Of a stretch of 64,000 nt of DNA, positions 38,424 to 48,355 are shown one piece after another. The DNA lies in assembly GCF_026651855.1 (NCBI RefSeq), contig NZ_CP093281.1, forward strand, positions 248,001-312,000, given 5' to 3'. Source of the stretch: Pseudomonas silvicola. Lineage in GTDB: Bacteria > Pseudomonadota > Gammaproteobacteria > Pseudomonadales > Pseudomonadaceae. Within the stretch, counting starts at the first letter, position 1, and every line of letters starts with the position of its first letter. The translations under genes were made by a program, and so were the position numbers. The notes beneath the pieces are model-generated. The model was not told the origin of the DNA, did no database searches, and saw only the letters and a list, made by a program, of their open reading frames with translations.

Positions 38424-39679
38424 TTACGAACCCAGCGCCAGCCGGTAGCCTGCGGCACGAGTCGCCGAGGTACTAAAAGGTTCTGCGGTTGATACGGAAA
38501 TTCGACTCTGCAGCAGGTGTTTTACCACGCGCTCCGCCCGAGCCTCTTCAGGTAACACAATCCAGATAAAATAGGCATTCGGATGTCCATAGCAGGTAAA
38601 ATCGCAAGATTTGTTCGCGCCAGGGTTTGACGTTGCCCGGCATCTCGCTTCTCTTCCTAAGTTGGCGACGTATCCCTCTCGCAACCAGTCGCAGACGAGG
38701 GAGGTCATTAATGCGGGCGTGTTCAGCTAGTAGCGCGAATCGCGCGTTCCAGTGCATCACGATGTTCCGCAGGAGACACTACGGCACCGACTCTCAACCC
38801 CGTCGCCACGTTCTTAGAAAAACCAGTGACATATATCGTCCTTTCAGGGGCGTAATAGGCCAGGGGTGCTGGAGGTCGCGGCTCAAGATAGGCGTAAGCC
38901 GCATCCTCAATGATCAGTAAATTATATTTTCGGGCAATTGAACCGATAGTTTCTCTCTGTTCGCTACTGAGCACCCAGCCCAGCGGATTATGCAATGTAG
39001 GCATGGTGTAAATGGCGCGAACCCGCCTGCTTTGGCAAACGGTTTCCAAAGCCACAAGATCAGGGCCAGAAGGATTGACGGGGATAGGGACGAGTTCCAG
39101 ATGATACAGGCTGGCCAACACTTTAAAGCCCGGATAAGTCAGAGCATCAACCGCGACAACATCACGGTCTCATTAAACCCATTACGGTTATCGCCAAACC
39201 TGTTGCGCGCCATTGACCATCAAAACGTTTTTGGCTTGCGTAACAACTCCCATATTGCTCAGGTAAGAGGCAACCGCTTCACGGTCGTTCAAACGCCCGG
39301 CATAAGGCTGATAGCGCAATAACGATTCGATGTCACCGCGTGTCGCAAGTTGTCGCAGTGCACTGCGTAGACGGTCAGCTTGCTCTGGCAGGGAAGGGGT
39401 GTTGAAATTCAGATCTAATACATCTGGTGCAACTCGCTGTTGATCATCACCTGATCCTAGCGGGCGCAAAATTTCCCTGACAAAGGTTCCCCGACCAGTT
39501 TCACCCCTCACCAGTCCCATGGTTTCCAGCTCACTGTAAATACGCGTTGCGGTGGCTAATGAGATAGCACGCTCGCTGGCGAGTGCTCTGTGCGTGGTCA
39601 ATCGTGTCCCTGCGGGCAAATGGCCGAGTTGAATGGCGCTGGCGAATTCATCAACGATAACTTTATAGCGAGCCTTCAT
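38424..39679 (-). CDS. MocR/PdxR-like GntR regulator with aminotransferase domain (frameshifted)
   Basis: N-terminal GntR winged helix (YKVIVDEFASAIQLGHLPAGTRLTTHRALASERAISLATATRIYSELETMGLVRGETGRGTFV) fused to a fold-type I aminotransferase domain (LPEQADRLRSALRQLA..., VRAIYTMPTLHNPLGWVLSSEQR, IIEDAAYAYLEP, and the PLP lysine in YVTGFSKNVATGLRVGAVV). The end includes YFIWIVLPEE and YRLALGS. MocR proteins sense PLP, GABA or related amines. The start at 39679 is preferred to 39724 because the longer version would translate through a 20-base palindrome. Divergent from the EamA exporter gene, the probable target. Confidence 0.85.
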
Positions 39680-39691
39680 CCAATGTATCCA

Positions 39692-39711
39692 TGACAATTT
39701 TTTGATTGTCA
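39692..39711. promoter_or_regulatory. Palindrome between mocR-type and eamA-type genes
   Basis: Perfect arms TGACAAT and ATTGTCA around a six-base T/G spacer lie 13 bases upstream of the preferred leftward start and 66 bases before the rightward one. The site is a candidate operator for the MocR-type regulator. Confidence 0.5.
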
Positions 39712-39776
39712 TTAATGCTGTCATTTACGCTCTAAAGCGTCAACGGTGGGTAAGTCAATGAATCAAGGTGGCGTTT

Positions 39777-40660
39777 ATGGCGACTAGCAGCAACACAAGC
39801 GTATCTCACGCTAGCCATTCTGGATTACAAGGATGGATGAGTGGATTTATCGGGATGGTTATTTTTAGTGGATCTTTACCGGCTACGCGTGTGTACAAAG
39901 TTTCGATCCTTCCTGACTTTCGCCGCTTCAATTGCAGGGTGCTGGCGGTCCTGATCATTTTAGCCCTTCGACAACACCGACCTGCGCCCGGACAGCTTTT
40001 TTCATTGCTGATTGTCGCGCTGGGTGTCGTGATAGGTTTTCCTTTGTTCACTGCGCTGGCGTTACAGCATGTCAGCTCCGCACATTCGATCGTTTTTATT
40101 GGATTGCTTCCAATGTCTACCGCGCTTTATGCCTTGATTCGTGGAGGCGAACGACCACGAAGAGCATTTTGGTTATTTTCCACTCTCGGTTGTCTGTTGG
40201 TGATGGGGTTTGCGCTGGTGCAGAGCGCAGCGGCATCACTGACCGGTGATCTCTTGATGTAGCGGCGACGTTAGTGTGCGGCTTGGGTTATGCAGAAGGC
40301 GCATTGCTTTCTCGGCACCTGGGTGGCTGGCAGGTCATATGCTGGTCACTGATCCTTTCACTGCCGATCATGTTGCTGGCAACAGTGATGACGGCTCCTC
40401 TCAGTTTTGAACCTGTTCAGGCGTCTGCATGGTGGGCTTTGGGATATGTCGCTGTTTAGCATGCTGATTGGTTTCATCTTTTTGGTACAGGGGCTGGCAC
40501 CGGCGGTATCGCCAGCGTAGGACAACTGCAGTTGTTACAGCCTTTCTTTGGCCTGATTTTCTCAGCCTGGTTGCTTCATGAATCCATTCATCCATCCATG
40601 CTGGTTGTGACGGCAGCCGTTGTATATTGTTTAGCCGCTGCACGTAAATTTGGGCGGTAG
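39777..40660 (+). CDS. EamA/DMT-superfamily transporter (frameshifted)
   Basis: Ten-helix drug/metabolite exporter in three frame pieces. The first contains WMSGFIGMVIFSGSLPATRV, LFSLLIVALGVVIGFPLFTALALQHVSSAHSIVFIGLLPMSTALYALI and LFSTLGCLLVMGFALVQSAAASLTGDLLM. The second reads LVCGLGYAEGALLSRHLGGWQVICWSLILSLPIMLL. The third reads LQLLQPFFGLIFSAWLLHESIHPSMLVVTAAVVYCLAAARKFGR. Breaks lie near 39905, 40258, 40455 and 40510. EamA carriers usually export amino acids or related metabolites. Divergent control by the MocR-type gene fits that. Confidence 0.84.
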
Positions 40661-40680
40661 CTTTACAAAATCCTTACGAA

Positions 40681-40744
40681 CCTTGCGCAGTTGTTAAGCG
40701 CAAGGTAAATATTCTTAAAATAAACCGCTCCGCTCGCGGTTTTT
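40681..40744 (+). terminator. Two consecutive hairpins, the second with a T run
   Basis: The first hairpin has arms CCTTGCGC (40681-40688) and GCGCAAGG (40698-40705). The second has AAACCGC (40722-40728) and GCGGTTT (40736-40742), with the T run extending to 40744. They follow the EamA stop and precede the cyclase gene. The second has the form of a rho-independent terminator. Confidence 0.75.
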
Positions 40745-40786
40745 CCCGTTAAACTGCTTTTCTTGTCGATCAGACTTTTCCAGTGA

Positions 40787-41870
40787 ATGAATTATTACTC
40801 ACCTGATGATAGCCATCTGAAGCGGCGTTCACAGCGCTTCGTTCGTCGTATGTTTATCATGCGCCAGCTTGGCACAATTTTATGTTTCTTCCCGATTCTC
40901 TCGGTATTAATGGAGATGGATCGCGGTCTGGCGTTCAGCGCCCTGTTATTTATCAATGCATTTATCTGGCCGTGGGTTGCTTATCGCCGGGCATTGCGTG
41001 CCGAAGACTCCACCGGCACCGAACGACATAACTTAACGCTGGACGCGGCATTTGGCGGTATTTGGGTAGCGCTGATGGCGCTTAGCCCATTGCCGTCATT
41101 TATCATTATGGCGGTGCTGGCCTCGGATCGTTATGCGGCAGGAGGCGCAGCGCAGTTAATCGCTTTGCCATGCAGGCTTTCCTCTGCCTTTCGTTATGGT
41201 CTGGCTGAGGTGGATGGCGCGGGTGTCAATCCACATTCAGTCCGCAAACCGTCTGGCTGACATTGCCGCTGGCAACCTGCTATATGCTGGTATTGAGCGT
41301 GACGTCCTACAATTTGACCTGGCAATTGCGTAAACGAAACCGTGAACTGGAGCGTATTGCGTTAATGGACCCTGGTCTGGAGATCCCTAACCGCCGTCTG
41401 TTTGAACGTCGTCTGGAAGCGAATTCCTGGTACGCGTCGGCGACAGTGCCGGGGTATCTGCTGCTGATGGATCTTGACTTCACTTCAAGTCGGTGAATGA
41501 TACCTGGGCCACGAAGCCGGGGATTTTTACTGGCCGAATATCAGCGCTGTTACGCAATCACGTGGGATTACAGGATATTCCCGCGCGTTTCGGTGGCGAT
41601 GAGCTGGGCGTGATCGTGCACCATGCAACCGATGAGTCGGTGGTCGCGTTGGCAAATCGCCTAAAGGAAAAAATCGCTCAGGTGCGCCTGCCAGCGTCGG
41701 CGGAGTTTCGCTGCTCGGTGAGTATTGGCATTGCCTCGGCATCCAATGCGGAGTCATTACGTCACTGGCTGCGCCACGCAGATGAAGCGTTATACGAGGT
41801 GAAACGCGCCGGACGTAACGGCGTGCGGCTATGGGAACCGCCGCAACCGCCGTTGGCCGGCGCCGCCTGA
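40787..41870 (+). CDS. MASE2-GGDEF diguanylate cyclase, DgcC/AdrA-like (frameshifted)
   Basis: Membrane-bound c-di-GMP synthase of about 360 residues. The N-terminal MASE2 sensor reads RFVRRMFIMRQLGTILCFFPILSVLME, FINAFIWPWVAYRRALRAEDS and ERHNLTLDAAFGGIWVALMALSPLPS, closely like the start of E. coli DgcC. The GGDEF domain has LLLMDLDF, FKSVNDTWG-type text and the active-site sequence RFGGDELGVIV. Leu replaces the usual Phe of GGDEF, which may be tolerated. The end reads CSVSIGIASASNAESLRHWLRHADEALYEVKRAGRNGV. Breaks lie near 41145, 41225 and 41490. c-di-GMP from this class promotes cellulose and curli in E. coli. Confidence 0.87.
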
Positions 41871-42325
41871 TCAGGCAAACGTCGGTTCGCAATTCACCGG
41901 GAAGTTGAGTGAATTGGCCACATAACAGGCCTCATGTGCCTGATGATGTAACTCACGCGCGCGATCCGCATCTGCCGGATCGCGCAGCGTAATGCGCGGT
42001 TTCAGCGTGATTTGCGTAAAACGACCCCGAGCGCCTTCCACCATGCCTTCCGCGGCATCCTCATAAGCTTCCACCACAATTCCCGCGTCCGCGCACAGGT
42101 GCAAATACCACAGTTTGTGACAGGCGGAGGCCGAAGCCAGCAATAACTCTTCAGGATTCCAGCGCGTGGCATCGCCACGAAATGCCGGATCGGCGCTCAA
42201 AGGCATCATGGGTTTGCCGTCTGCCCAGCATCTCACTGTTACGATCGTAAGCGGTGTAAGAGGAGGTGCCGGTGCCGCGATTGCCGGTCAGCGGACCGTG
42301 ACCTGATAGTGGTGTTCCGTGCCAT
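41871..42325 (-). CDS. OsmC-family peroxiredoxin-like protein (frameshifted at N-terminus)
   Basis: About 150 residues. The corrected N-terminus is HHYQVTVR, then TGNRGTGTSSYTAYDRNSE, followed by a continuous part ADGKPMMPLSADPAFRGDATRWNPEELLLASASACHKLWYLHLCADAGIVVEAYEDAAEGM. Two cysteines (ACHKL and CYVANSLNFPV) occupy the positions of the OsmC catalytic pair. The family reduces organic hydroperoxides. Its stop abuts the cyclase stop from the opposite strand with no gap. One base is missing near 42293. Confidence 0.88.
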
Positions 42326-42396
42326 AGCTGAAGTTCCTTTGTGGGGTAATCGGCGGTCAGTTTACTGTGTTTGCTGGCGTGGCGGGAAGGCTCTGA

Positions 42397-43064
42397 TCAG
42401 CCACCGCGCGTCAAATCTTCAATATCCAGCGTTTCAGTCTGACAAATGGAAATCAAGCTCGCAGCTGCTTCACTCAGCCGTACAAAGGTATGGCGCATCG
42501 TACTGTCGATGTAGGCGCTATCACCTTGCGCCAGCCGCAGCGGCGCGTAGAGCTGCGTATGCAACATCACTTCGCCTGACAAGACATAAATGAATTCTTC
42601 GCCAGCATGTTGAGACCAGGCTTCCGGCGGCGGCAATTCGCGGGTCTCAATCCCCATTACCACCGGAATCATCCCCTTAACCAACAGTTCAGCGGCATGC
42701 ACTTCATAGCGAAAATAGGGATTGGTAAACGCCAGCCCTTTGCCAGCCAGCGTGTAGGTGCGGCGCTTAATGGCAGTGCTCGCCACCGAGGGGCGCCGGC
42801 AACTCATCGGCAAACAGTTCTGCCAGAGAGTAATCAACGCTGGCAATCTTGCAATAGTATCGAATAAGCGCCTGGCCTTTCTCAATCTTCGAAAGTGTCG
42901 AAATCGACACGCCACTTAACTCGGCAACCTGCTCCAGCGTCAACTCTCACGTGCCTGACGTATCGTTTGATTCGCAGTCAAAATCGCCTTGTTGTTCGCC
43001 GGTTAAGGCGGCGCCCAGCCCGGAGGCTTCATGCTGTCGGGTGGTTTTCTTGGCAATGATTCTT
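42397..43064 (-). CDS. XRE-family regulator with C-terminal cupin domain (frameshifted)
   Basis: The N-terminal helix-turn-helix is ELTLEQVAELSGVSISTLSKIEKGQ, split by breaks near 42890 and 42950. After another near 42790 the cupin_2 domain runs AFTNPYFRYEVHAAELLVKGMIPVVMGIETRELPPPEAWSQHAGEEFIYVLSGEVMLHTQLYAPLRLAQGDSAYIDSTMRHTFV. PuuR-type XRE-cupin proteins repress catabolic genes until their nitrogenous ligand binds the cupin. It is divergent from the nitrilase/ABC/amidase operon with a 19-base palindrome between. The N-terminal start is uncertain because of the breaks. Confidence 0.85.
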
Positions 43065-43096
43065 CGCTAAGTGAACTGGATAGTTAATTTCTCACA

Positions 43097-43115
43097 TATG
43101 ATAAAAATTATCATA
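43097..43115. promoter_or_regulatory. Perfect 19-base palindrome, candidate XRE-cupin operator
   Basis: Arms TATGATAA and TTATCATA with an AAA centre lie between the divergent XRE-cupin and nitrilase genes, about 64 bases before the nitrilase ATG. Its symmetry and position make it the likely operator controlling the nitrogen-scavenging operon. Confidence 0.65.
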
Positions 43116-43178
43116 AGAAAATTGTATTGGTCTAAATGTGAAGAGTAGCAGTTTAAAAGAAAACTTCTGGGAGCTGCT

Positions 43179-44097
43179 ATGAACATAACCACCATCGCCA
43201 GCATTACGCTGCCCGCGTTTTACGATAAAGCCCGCAACCTCAACAACCTGCTGGAGTTGGATGGAACAGGCAGCACAGGAAGGTGCCGACCTGGTGGTGT
43301 TTCGGAGCAGGTTTACAAGGCTATCGCCGGATACGCTCAACTGGAACGGTGAAGCGGTGGCGTGGCAAATGGCGCAAGCCGAAGTGGTGACCGAAGGTGA
43401 AAGCGTGCAGGCCATGCAAAAGCTCGCTGCGCAACTGGGCTTGCATGTGGTTTTTGGCATGACCGAGCGCCATCCTGAACGTGCCGAAGTACTGTTTAAC
43501 AGTGCGGTGCTATTGGGGCCAGACGGTTTGCTCGGCGTGTATCGCAAAGTGCATCAGCCGGGCGATGAGAAGCACGTCTACTATCCCGGCAGCGATTTTC
43601 CGGTGTTCAGCACGCCCAATTGGTCGTATTGGTATGTTGATCTGCTACGACAAAGTGTTCGGAAAGCACTCGCGAGCTGGCTGGCGCTGAAAGGCGCGGA
43701 CATCATGATCATGCCCACCGCATGGGGCTATGCCGGAGACGGCAGTGCAGGCGATGCCGATCCGATGGTGGATAGCTACACGCTGTTTGGCCGTGTGCGC
43801 GCACTGGAAAATCAATGCTGGATGATCGAATCCAATCTGTGCGGCCAGCACGGCAATCTTCACTATCACGGCCACAGCCGCATTATCGATCCGCTGGGAA
43901 ATATCGTGGCCGACAGTGGCACCACGGAAGGCATGGCGATTGCCCGCGTCGAGGTGCAGTCCGCCATCCTGCGCGCCCGCAGCAGCGACTATCTCGGCTA
44001 TCACTTCCTGAAAGATTACGTTCCGGTGCAGGCCCCGCCTTCGCCGTTGACGGTTCACAATCGCCACGCGCGACCTTTGGGGGAAAACCATGAGTAA
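43179..44097 (+). CDS. Carbon-nitrogen hydrolase, nitrilase/amidase superfamily (frameshifted)
   Basis: About 305 residues. The Glu-Lys-Cys triad is recoverable: the Glu region after GADLVVF (PEQ once a base is restored near 43300), Lys in GLLGVYRKVHQPGDEKHVYYPG, and Cys in GMLICYDKVF in the frame covering 43615-43660. The rest reads LKGADIMIMPTAWGYAGDGSAGDADPMVDSYTLFGRVRALENQCWMIESNLCGQHGNLHYHGHSRIIDPLGNIVADSG. It hydrolyses a C-N bond of an amide, nitrile or carbamoyl compound in the cytosol. Its stop overlaps the ABC ATPase start (ATGA-type), and an amidase lies further down the same operon. Confidence 0.87.
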
Positions 44098-44872
44098 AGT
44101 TCTGGAAGCCGCTGGCATCCACAAAAGCTATCCCACGCCGGAGGGAGAGGTGACGGTGCTGCGCAACCTCAACTTCCATGCCAATCGCAATGAATTCGTC
44201 TCTTTTGTCGGGCCCAGCGGCTGCGGCAAATCGACGCTGTTCAACATCATCACCGGGCTGCTAATGCCCGACAGCGGCAGCATATTGCTGAAGAATCGCG
44301 AAACCACCGGCACGCCGTCACCGGAACTCGGTTATGTGCTGCAAAAAGACCTGCTGTTCCCGTGGCGTACGGTGATCGACAACGTGATCCTCGGTCTGGA
44401 AGTGCGCGGCATGCCCAAAGCACAGGCGCGAGCCAAAGCGCGTGAACTGTTCGAACTCTACAAAATGACCGGTTACGAGCAGAAGTATCCGTCGCAGCTT
44501 TCCGGCGGCATGAAACAGCGTGTGGCATTGATGCGCACCATGGTCACCAACCCGGAAATCATCCTGATGGATGAGGCTTATAAGGCGCTGGACTACCCGC
44601 TCAAAATCTCGCTGGAAAGTGAATTACTGAGCGTGGTGAAAGAGCAGCACAAGACGGCGATCTTCATTACGCATGACATCGAAGAGGCGGTCACGCTATC
44701 TGATCGCGTTTACGTGATGAAAGCGCGACCAGGTGAAATTGTGCAGGAGATTGAGGTCGATCTCGGCACGGATAGCCTGTCGATTCCCGAACGCCGCTTG
44801 TCACCGCGTTTCAATGAGTATTACGAACATATCTGGCGCAGCATCGGCATTCAGCCTGAGCCGGTTAACTAA
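44090..44872 (+). CDS. ABC transporter ATPase, SsuB/TauB/ThiZ-like
   Basis: Intact 260-residue subunit of the nitrate/taurine/sulfonate/pyrimidine importer family. Walker A is GPSGCGKST, the Q loop YVLQKDLLFPWRTVIDNVILGLEVRG, the signature LSGGMKQRVALMRT, Walker B IILMDE and the switch FITHDIEEAVTLSDRVYVM. The D-loop region reads DEAYKALDYPLK instead of the common DEPFGALD, an unusual variant. It powers the permease and binding protein that follow. The linkage to nitrilase and amidase genes points to uptake of a nitrogenous substrate. Confidence 0.92.
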   Translation: MSKVLEAAGIHKSYPTPEGEVTVLRNLNFHANRNEFVSFVGPSGCGKSTLFNIITGLLMPDSGSILLKNRETTGTPSPELGYVLQKDLLFPWRTVIDNVILGLEVRGMPKAQARAKARELFELYKMTGYEQKYPSQLSGGMKQRVALMRTMVTNPEIILMDEAYKALDYPLKISLESELLSVVKEQHKTAIFITHDIEEAVTLSDRVYVMKARPGEIVQEIEVDLGTDSLSIPERRLSPRFNEYYEHIWRSIGIQPEPVN

Positions 44873-44884
44873 CGAGAGGACGAC

Positions 44885-45719
44885 ATGACAATGAACTCAG
44901 TGTCTACACGCCCTACGGTTGCGGCGACGGCAAATCGCAGTTCGCGAGAAACCTTTTTCCGCTCAGCTAACGCACGCCGCTACACGCTGCTGTTCTTACA
45001 GGTGGCGATTGTGGTGCTGCTGTTGGGAGGGTGGGAACTCGGTGTGCGCAGTGGCAACATCAACGCCTTCCTGTTCTCCAGCCCCTCCGCAGGTATGGAG
45101 GTGCTGGTCCAGCGCTTTCAGTCGGTGAAATGATGACTGATGTGCGCGTCACCGCCGTTGAAACCCTGGTGGGGTTTGCCGTGCGGCGCGAGGCGGCTCT
45201 GTCCTGGGGTTGCTGCTGGTACTCGCTTTATCTCTGACCTTGCCGCGCCGTTATCGCCGCGATTGGCTCAATTCCGGTGCTGGCGATTGCAGCCGATGAC
45301 CATCATCTGGTTCGGCACGAGATGCTTTCCAAAGTGGTGATTGTGGCGTTTTCTGCGTGGTGGTGTCACTGACCACCTCATATAAAGGCGCGATGCGCAC
45401 CGATCCCGATCTCATCAACCTCCTGCGATCCTTCAATGCCGGACGCGGCACCATTTTCTTCAAGCTGGTGGTGCCATCCGCGATGTTGTGGGTGCTGTCA
45501 GGCTTAAGGCTTAACGTTGGCTTCGCGCTGGTCGGTGCCATCGTCGGTGAATACATCTCTTCGGATAGCGGCGTGGGTCACATGATCCTGCTGGGGAGTT
45601 CCAATTTCGGTATGAACATTGTGCTGGCTGGCATTGTGCTGGTCATGCTGATGATGCTGTGTTTTCCAACGCGCTGGTGGCATTTATTGAACGCCTCATT
45701 CTCCTGGGACAGGAAATAA
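44885..45719 (+). CDS. ABC transporter permease, SsuC/ThiX-like (frameshifted)
   Basis: About 278 residues. The cytoplasmic N-terminus and TM1 read RRYTLLFLQVAIVVLLLGGWELGVRSG. PSAGMEVLVQRFQSVK, TDVRVTAVETLVGFA and the C-terminal part GAMRTDPDLINLLRSFNAGRGTIFFKLVVPSAMLWVLSGLRLNVGFALVGAIVGEYISSDSGVGHMI (EAA loop and following helices) identify the BPD_transp_1 fold. Several breaks between 45130 and 45350 garble the middle. It follows the ATPase by 12 bases and precedes the binding protein. Confidence 0.85.
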
Positions 45720-45721
45720 TC

Positions 45722-46649
45722 ATGAAAAAATTCCGTTTAGCTACGATCTCTGCCGCAGTTTGTCTGGCTTCTCTGGTGAGTGCGCACACGCGGCTGACGC
45801 CAGTGCGCATCAACCAGGCTTTCAATCGCTGCTCTATCTGCCGTTGTATGTGGCACAAGAGCAGGGCTTTTAAACAGCAGGGCGTTGATGTGAAAATCAG
45901 CACCGGTGGCGGCGGGGCTGCAATCTGGGCGGCGGTGATTGGCGGCTCGGCAGATTTCTCGATTCAGGATCGGTGTTTGTGCCGAAAACCCGTGAAAACG
46001 GCGGCAAAGGGGTGGTGGTGGCCGGGGTACAGAACGCGCCAACCATCTTCATCTTCGGCAAGAAGCGGCTTCTTTGCAGAGACAGGTGATTGTCACTGCT
46101 CGCGGGCAAACGTGTGGTGACCAGCCCGCAACCTGATACCACCTGGGCGTTTATGAGTTATCTGATCAAACAAAGAACAACCTCAAAGACGTGAAGCTGG
46201 TGCATGTGGCGATTGGCAATGAGATCCCGGCGGTGGCGGCAGGTCGTGCAGATTACGCGTTAGCGGCGGAGCCACAGGTCACCATGGCCGAAAAGCAGAA
46301 CGGCTTGCATGTGGCTTACTCGTTCTCAGCCGCGCAATCCTGGTATCCGTTTGCCTTCTCTAGCCTGACGACCACACAACAATATATTGATAAGAATCCA
46401 CAGGCCGCGCAGGCCGTCGTGACCGCCTTTGAACAGGCCTCACGCTTTATCTACAAGCATCCGGCTGAGTCGGTGACCATTGCACGTAAATACTTCCCGG
46501 CGTTGCCCGAGGAGGTGGTGAAAACCGCAGTGCAGCGTGAAATCGATGCCAAAGGCTATCCGGAGAACGTGCTGGTGTCGCAGAAGGCCTGGGATAACAA
46601 CATGAACATCGCGCTGTATGCCAAAAACATCAAAGCCTATCCCTCCTGA
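45722..46649 (+). CDS. ABC substrate-binding protein, SsuA/THI5-like (NMT1 family) (frameshifted)
   Basis: Secreted binding protein. The signal is KKFRLATISAAVCLASLVS. The corrected mature start has a FQSLLYLPLYVAQEQGFFKQQGVDV-like segment split by frames, then ISTGGGGAAIWAAVIGGSADFSIQD. A central disrupted part carries KRVVTSPQPDTTWAFMSYLI. The C-terminus is continuous: LVHVAIGNEIPAVAAGRADYALAAEPQVTM. The YLPLYVA and GGSAD phrases are those of riboflavin/pyrimidine/taurine-type NMT1 proteins. The C-terminus may extend beyond 46649 in another frame (EATSYQNNVNTTL). The ligand is likely the nitrogen compound hydrolysed by the flanking enzymes. Confidence 0.84.
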
Positions 46650-46755
46650 AGCCACGTCATATCAGAACAACGTGAACACGACGCTGGCGACTAAGGCAAG
46701 AAGCGGTGCGATGCGATGGGTGATAAGTAAGTCCTCACCTACCTTCGAAGGTGAT

Positions 46756-46775
46756 GGGCGCACCGCTGTGCGCCC
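46756..46775. terminator. Intra-operon GC hairpin
   Basis: Perfect arms GGGCGCAC and GTGCGCCC with loop CGCT sit between the binding-protein gene and the small AtzG-like gene. There is no T run. It may lower readthrough into the amidase genes or protect the upstream mRNA end. Confidence 0.4.
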
Positions 46776-46794
46776 GCAATAAAGAGGAATGATT

Positions 46795-46995
46795 ATGGAT
46801 GCACTGACACTTCGACTGGCATTGATACAGCGCCATTGCGCGGCTGATGCGGTTGAGCTGGAACACCTGCTTACCGATTGTGAAGCGCGTGCGGCGGGCG
46901 TTAGCGCCTTTGCTGCGCAACATTTCGCCAACGCTGCTGCCGGCAAACGCCTGGGTTTCCGCTTTACAGCCGCCGCTGGAGTGCCCCATGAGTGA
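46795..46995 (+). CDS. Small AtzG-like (DUF4089) amidase partner protein
   Basis: 66 residues preceded by a good AGAGGA ribosome-binding site: MDALTLRLALIQRHCAADAVELEHLLTDCEARAAG... The size and the position immediately before an amidase-signature enzyme match AtzG, which forms a complex with AtzE in the manner of GatC with GatA. The last third may be in a different frame (one missing base near 46885), which would end it over the amidase start. Assignment rests on context and length more than on sequence. Confidence 0.6.
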   Translation: MDALTLRLALIQRHCAADAVELEHLLTDCEARAAGVSAFAAQHFANAAAGKRLGFRFTAAAGVPHE

Positions 46996-48355
46996 GTTGA
47001 TCGATGTCTCGATGCTGACGTTGGCACAACAGTTGCGCATGCGGCAGACCAGCGTGCCAGAACTGGTTGAAGAAGCCCTGTCTGGCGCGTGAAATCACAC
47101 GCGATAATGCGTTCAATGAAGTTTATGTGTCTCAGGTACGCCAGACGGCTAAAGCCAGCCAACTTACTGGAACAGGGTTACGATCTGGGCCCACTGCATG
47201 GCATGCCGATTGCCATCAAAGCCAATATCATTTGGCCGGTGAGGAGATGCACGCGGGCAGTCAGATACTCAGCGGCAATATCGCCCAGCGTGATGCCAGG
47301 TGGTGGTGCAACGTCTGAAGCAGGCGGGCGCGTTACTCATCGGCAGCACCAATATGCATGAGTTCGCCTGGGGCGGCACCACCAATAATCCGCACTACGG
47401 TGCCAGCAGCAATCCCTGGGATGATGCCCGCATTCTGCCGGTTTCCAGCGGCGGTTCGGGTGTCGCCTCGGTGCGCAGTGCGCTGGCAACGTTGGGCACC
47501 GATACCGGGGGATCGATCCGTTTACCGGCGTCGATGAACGGGATCACCGGTCTGCGCCCGGGCGTGGGGCGACTCTCCACGGAGGGCATTTTTCCCCTCG
47601 CCACCAGTCTTGATACTGTCGGGCCGCTGGCTCCTATGCCGAAGAGTGTGAAGTGCTGTTTTAATGTGCTCGACGGCAAAACTACAGCCGCTGACAGCAT
47701 TACCGGAACTGGCCGGATTGCGTATTGGCTTACTGCCGGATGTGCATCAGCGGAATACAGCCTGATGTCGCGACTGCCTATGATCCAAATGGTGCAGTGG
47801 TTTAGCGCAGCAGGTGCATGCTGCCAGACGCTGAGTTTGACCGGGCTTGAGCAGGCGGTGAATGCGCTGGTGCTGATCAACCTTGGAACCGGCTTCACTC
47901 ACGCCGCCTGGCTTGCTGACCGTCCAGCAAGAATACGGTGCGGATGTGCGTAATCTGCTGCAAGCGGGACTCGCCATTACCGCAGTGGAGTATCTGCAGG
48001 CACAACGTTTCCGCACCGGTTTACGCCAGCAGTTGTTGCAGCATTTGAATCAGGTGGATGTGATTCTGGTGCCGACGCTGCCATTTACCGCACCGCATAA
48101 AGGACTGGAAGCGATTCAAATGGGAGACCGCGAAGAGAGCGTGTTGACCGGCAACATGCGTTACAACGCGCTGGCAAGCCTGTCAGCACTGCCCGCTATC
48201 AGTCTGCCTGCCGGGTTTGATCATGCAGGGATGCCCATTGGCATGCAGCTCATCGGACGTGATGGCCGCTGAGCGCAAACTGCTCGCTTTCGCGCGTCGA
48301 TTCCAACAGGAGCACGATTATCATTTGCGAAACGCCAACCCGGCTACGTGCGTGA
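46988..48355 (+). CDS. Amidase-signature hydrolase, AtzE-like (frameshifted)
   Basis: About 455 residues. Recognisable parts are SELIDVSMLTLAQQLRMRQTSVPELVEEAL, GPLHGMPIAIKANI with the catalytic Lys, ALLIGSTNMHEFAWGGTTNNPHYGASSNPWD, the serine-rich signature SSGGSGVASVRSALATLGTDTGGSIRLPAS (cis-Ser and nucleophile Ser), ITGLRPGVGRLS, and the C-terminus DVILVPTLPFTAPHKGLEAI...YNALASLSALPAISLPAGFDHAGMPIGMQLIG. Breaks are frequent (near 47085, 47160, 47230, 47300, 47690-47900, 48260). The corrected tail TPTRLRA stops at 48355, overlapping the GTG of the next gene. It hydrolyses an amide or carboxybiuret-like substrate. The true substrate is not known. Confidence 0.87.

Noticed and set aside
39680-39724. 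Longer MocR-type start at 39724
   Set aside because: It would translate through the palindrome at 39692-39711, and the added residues do not resemble the GntR domain start.
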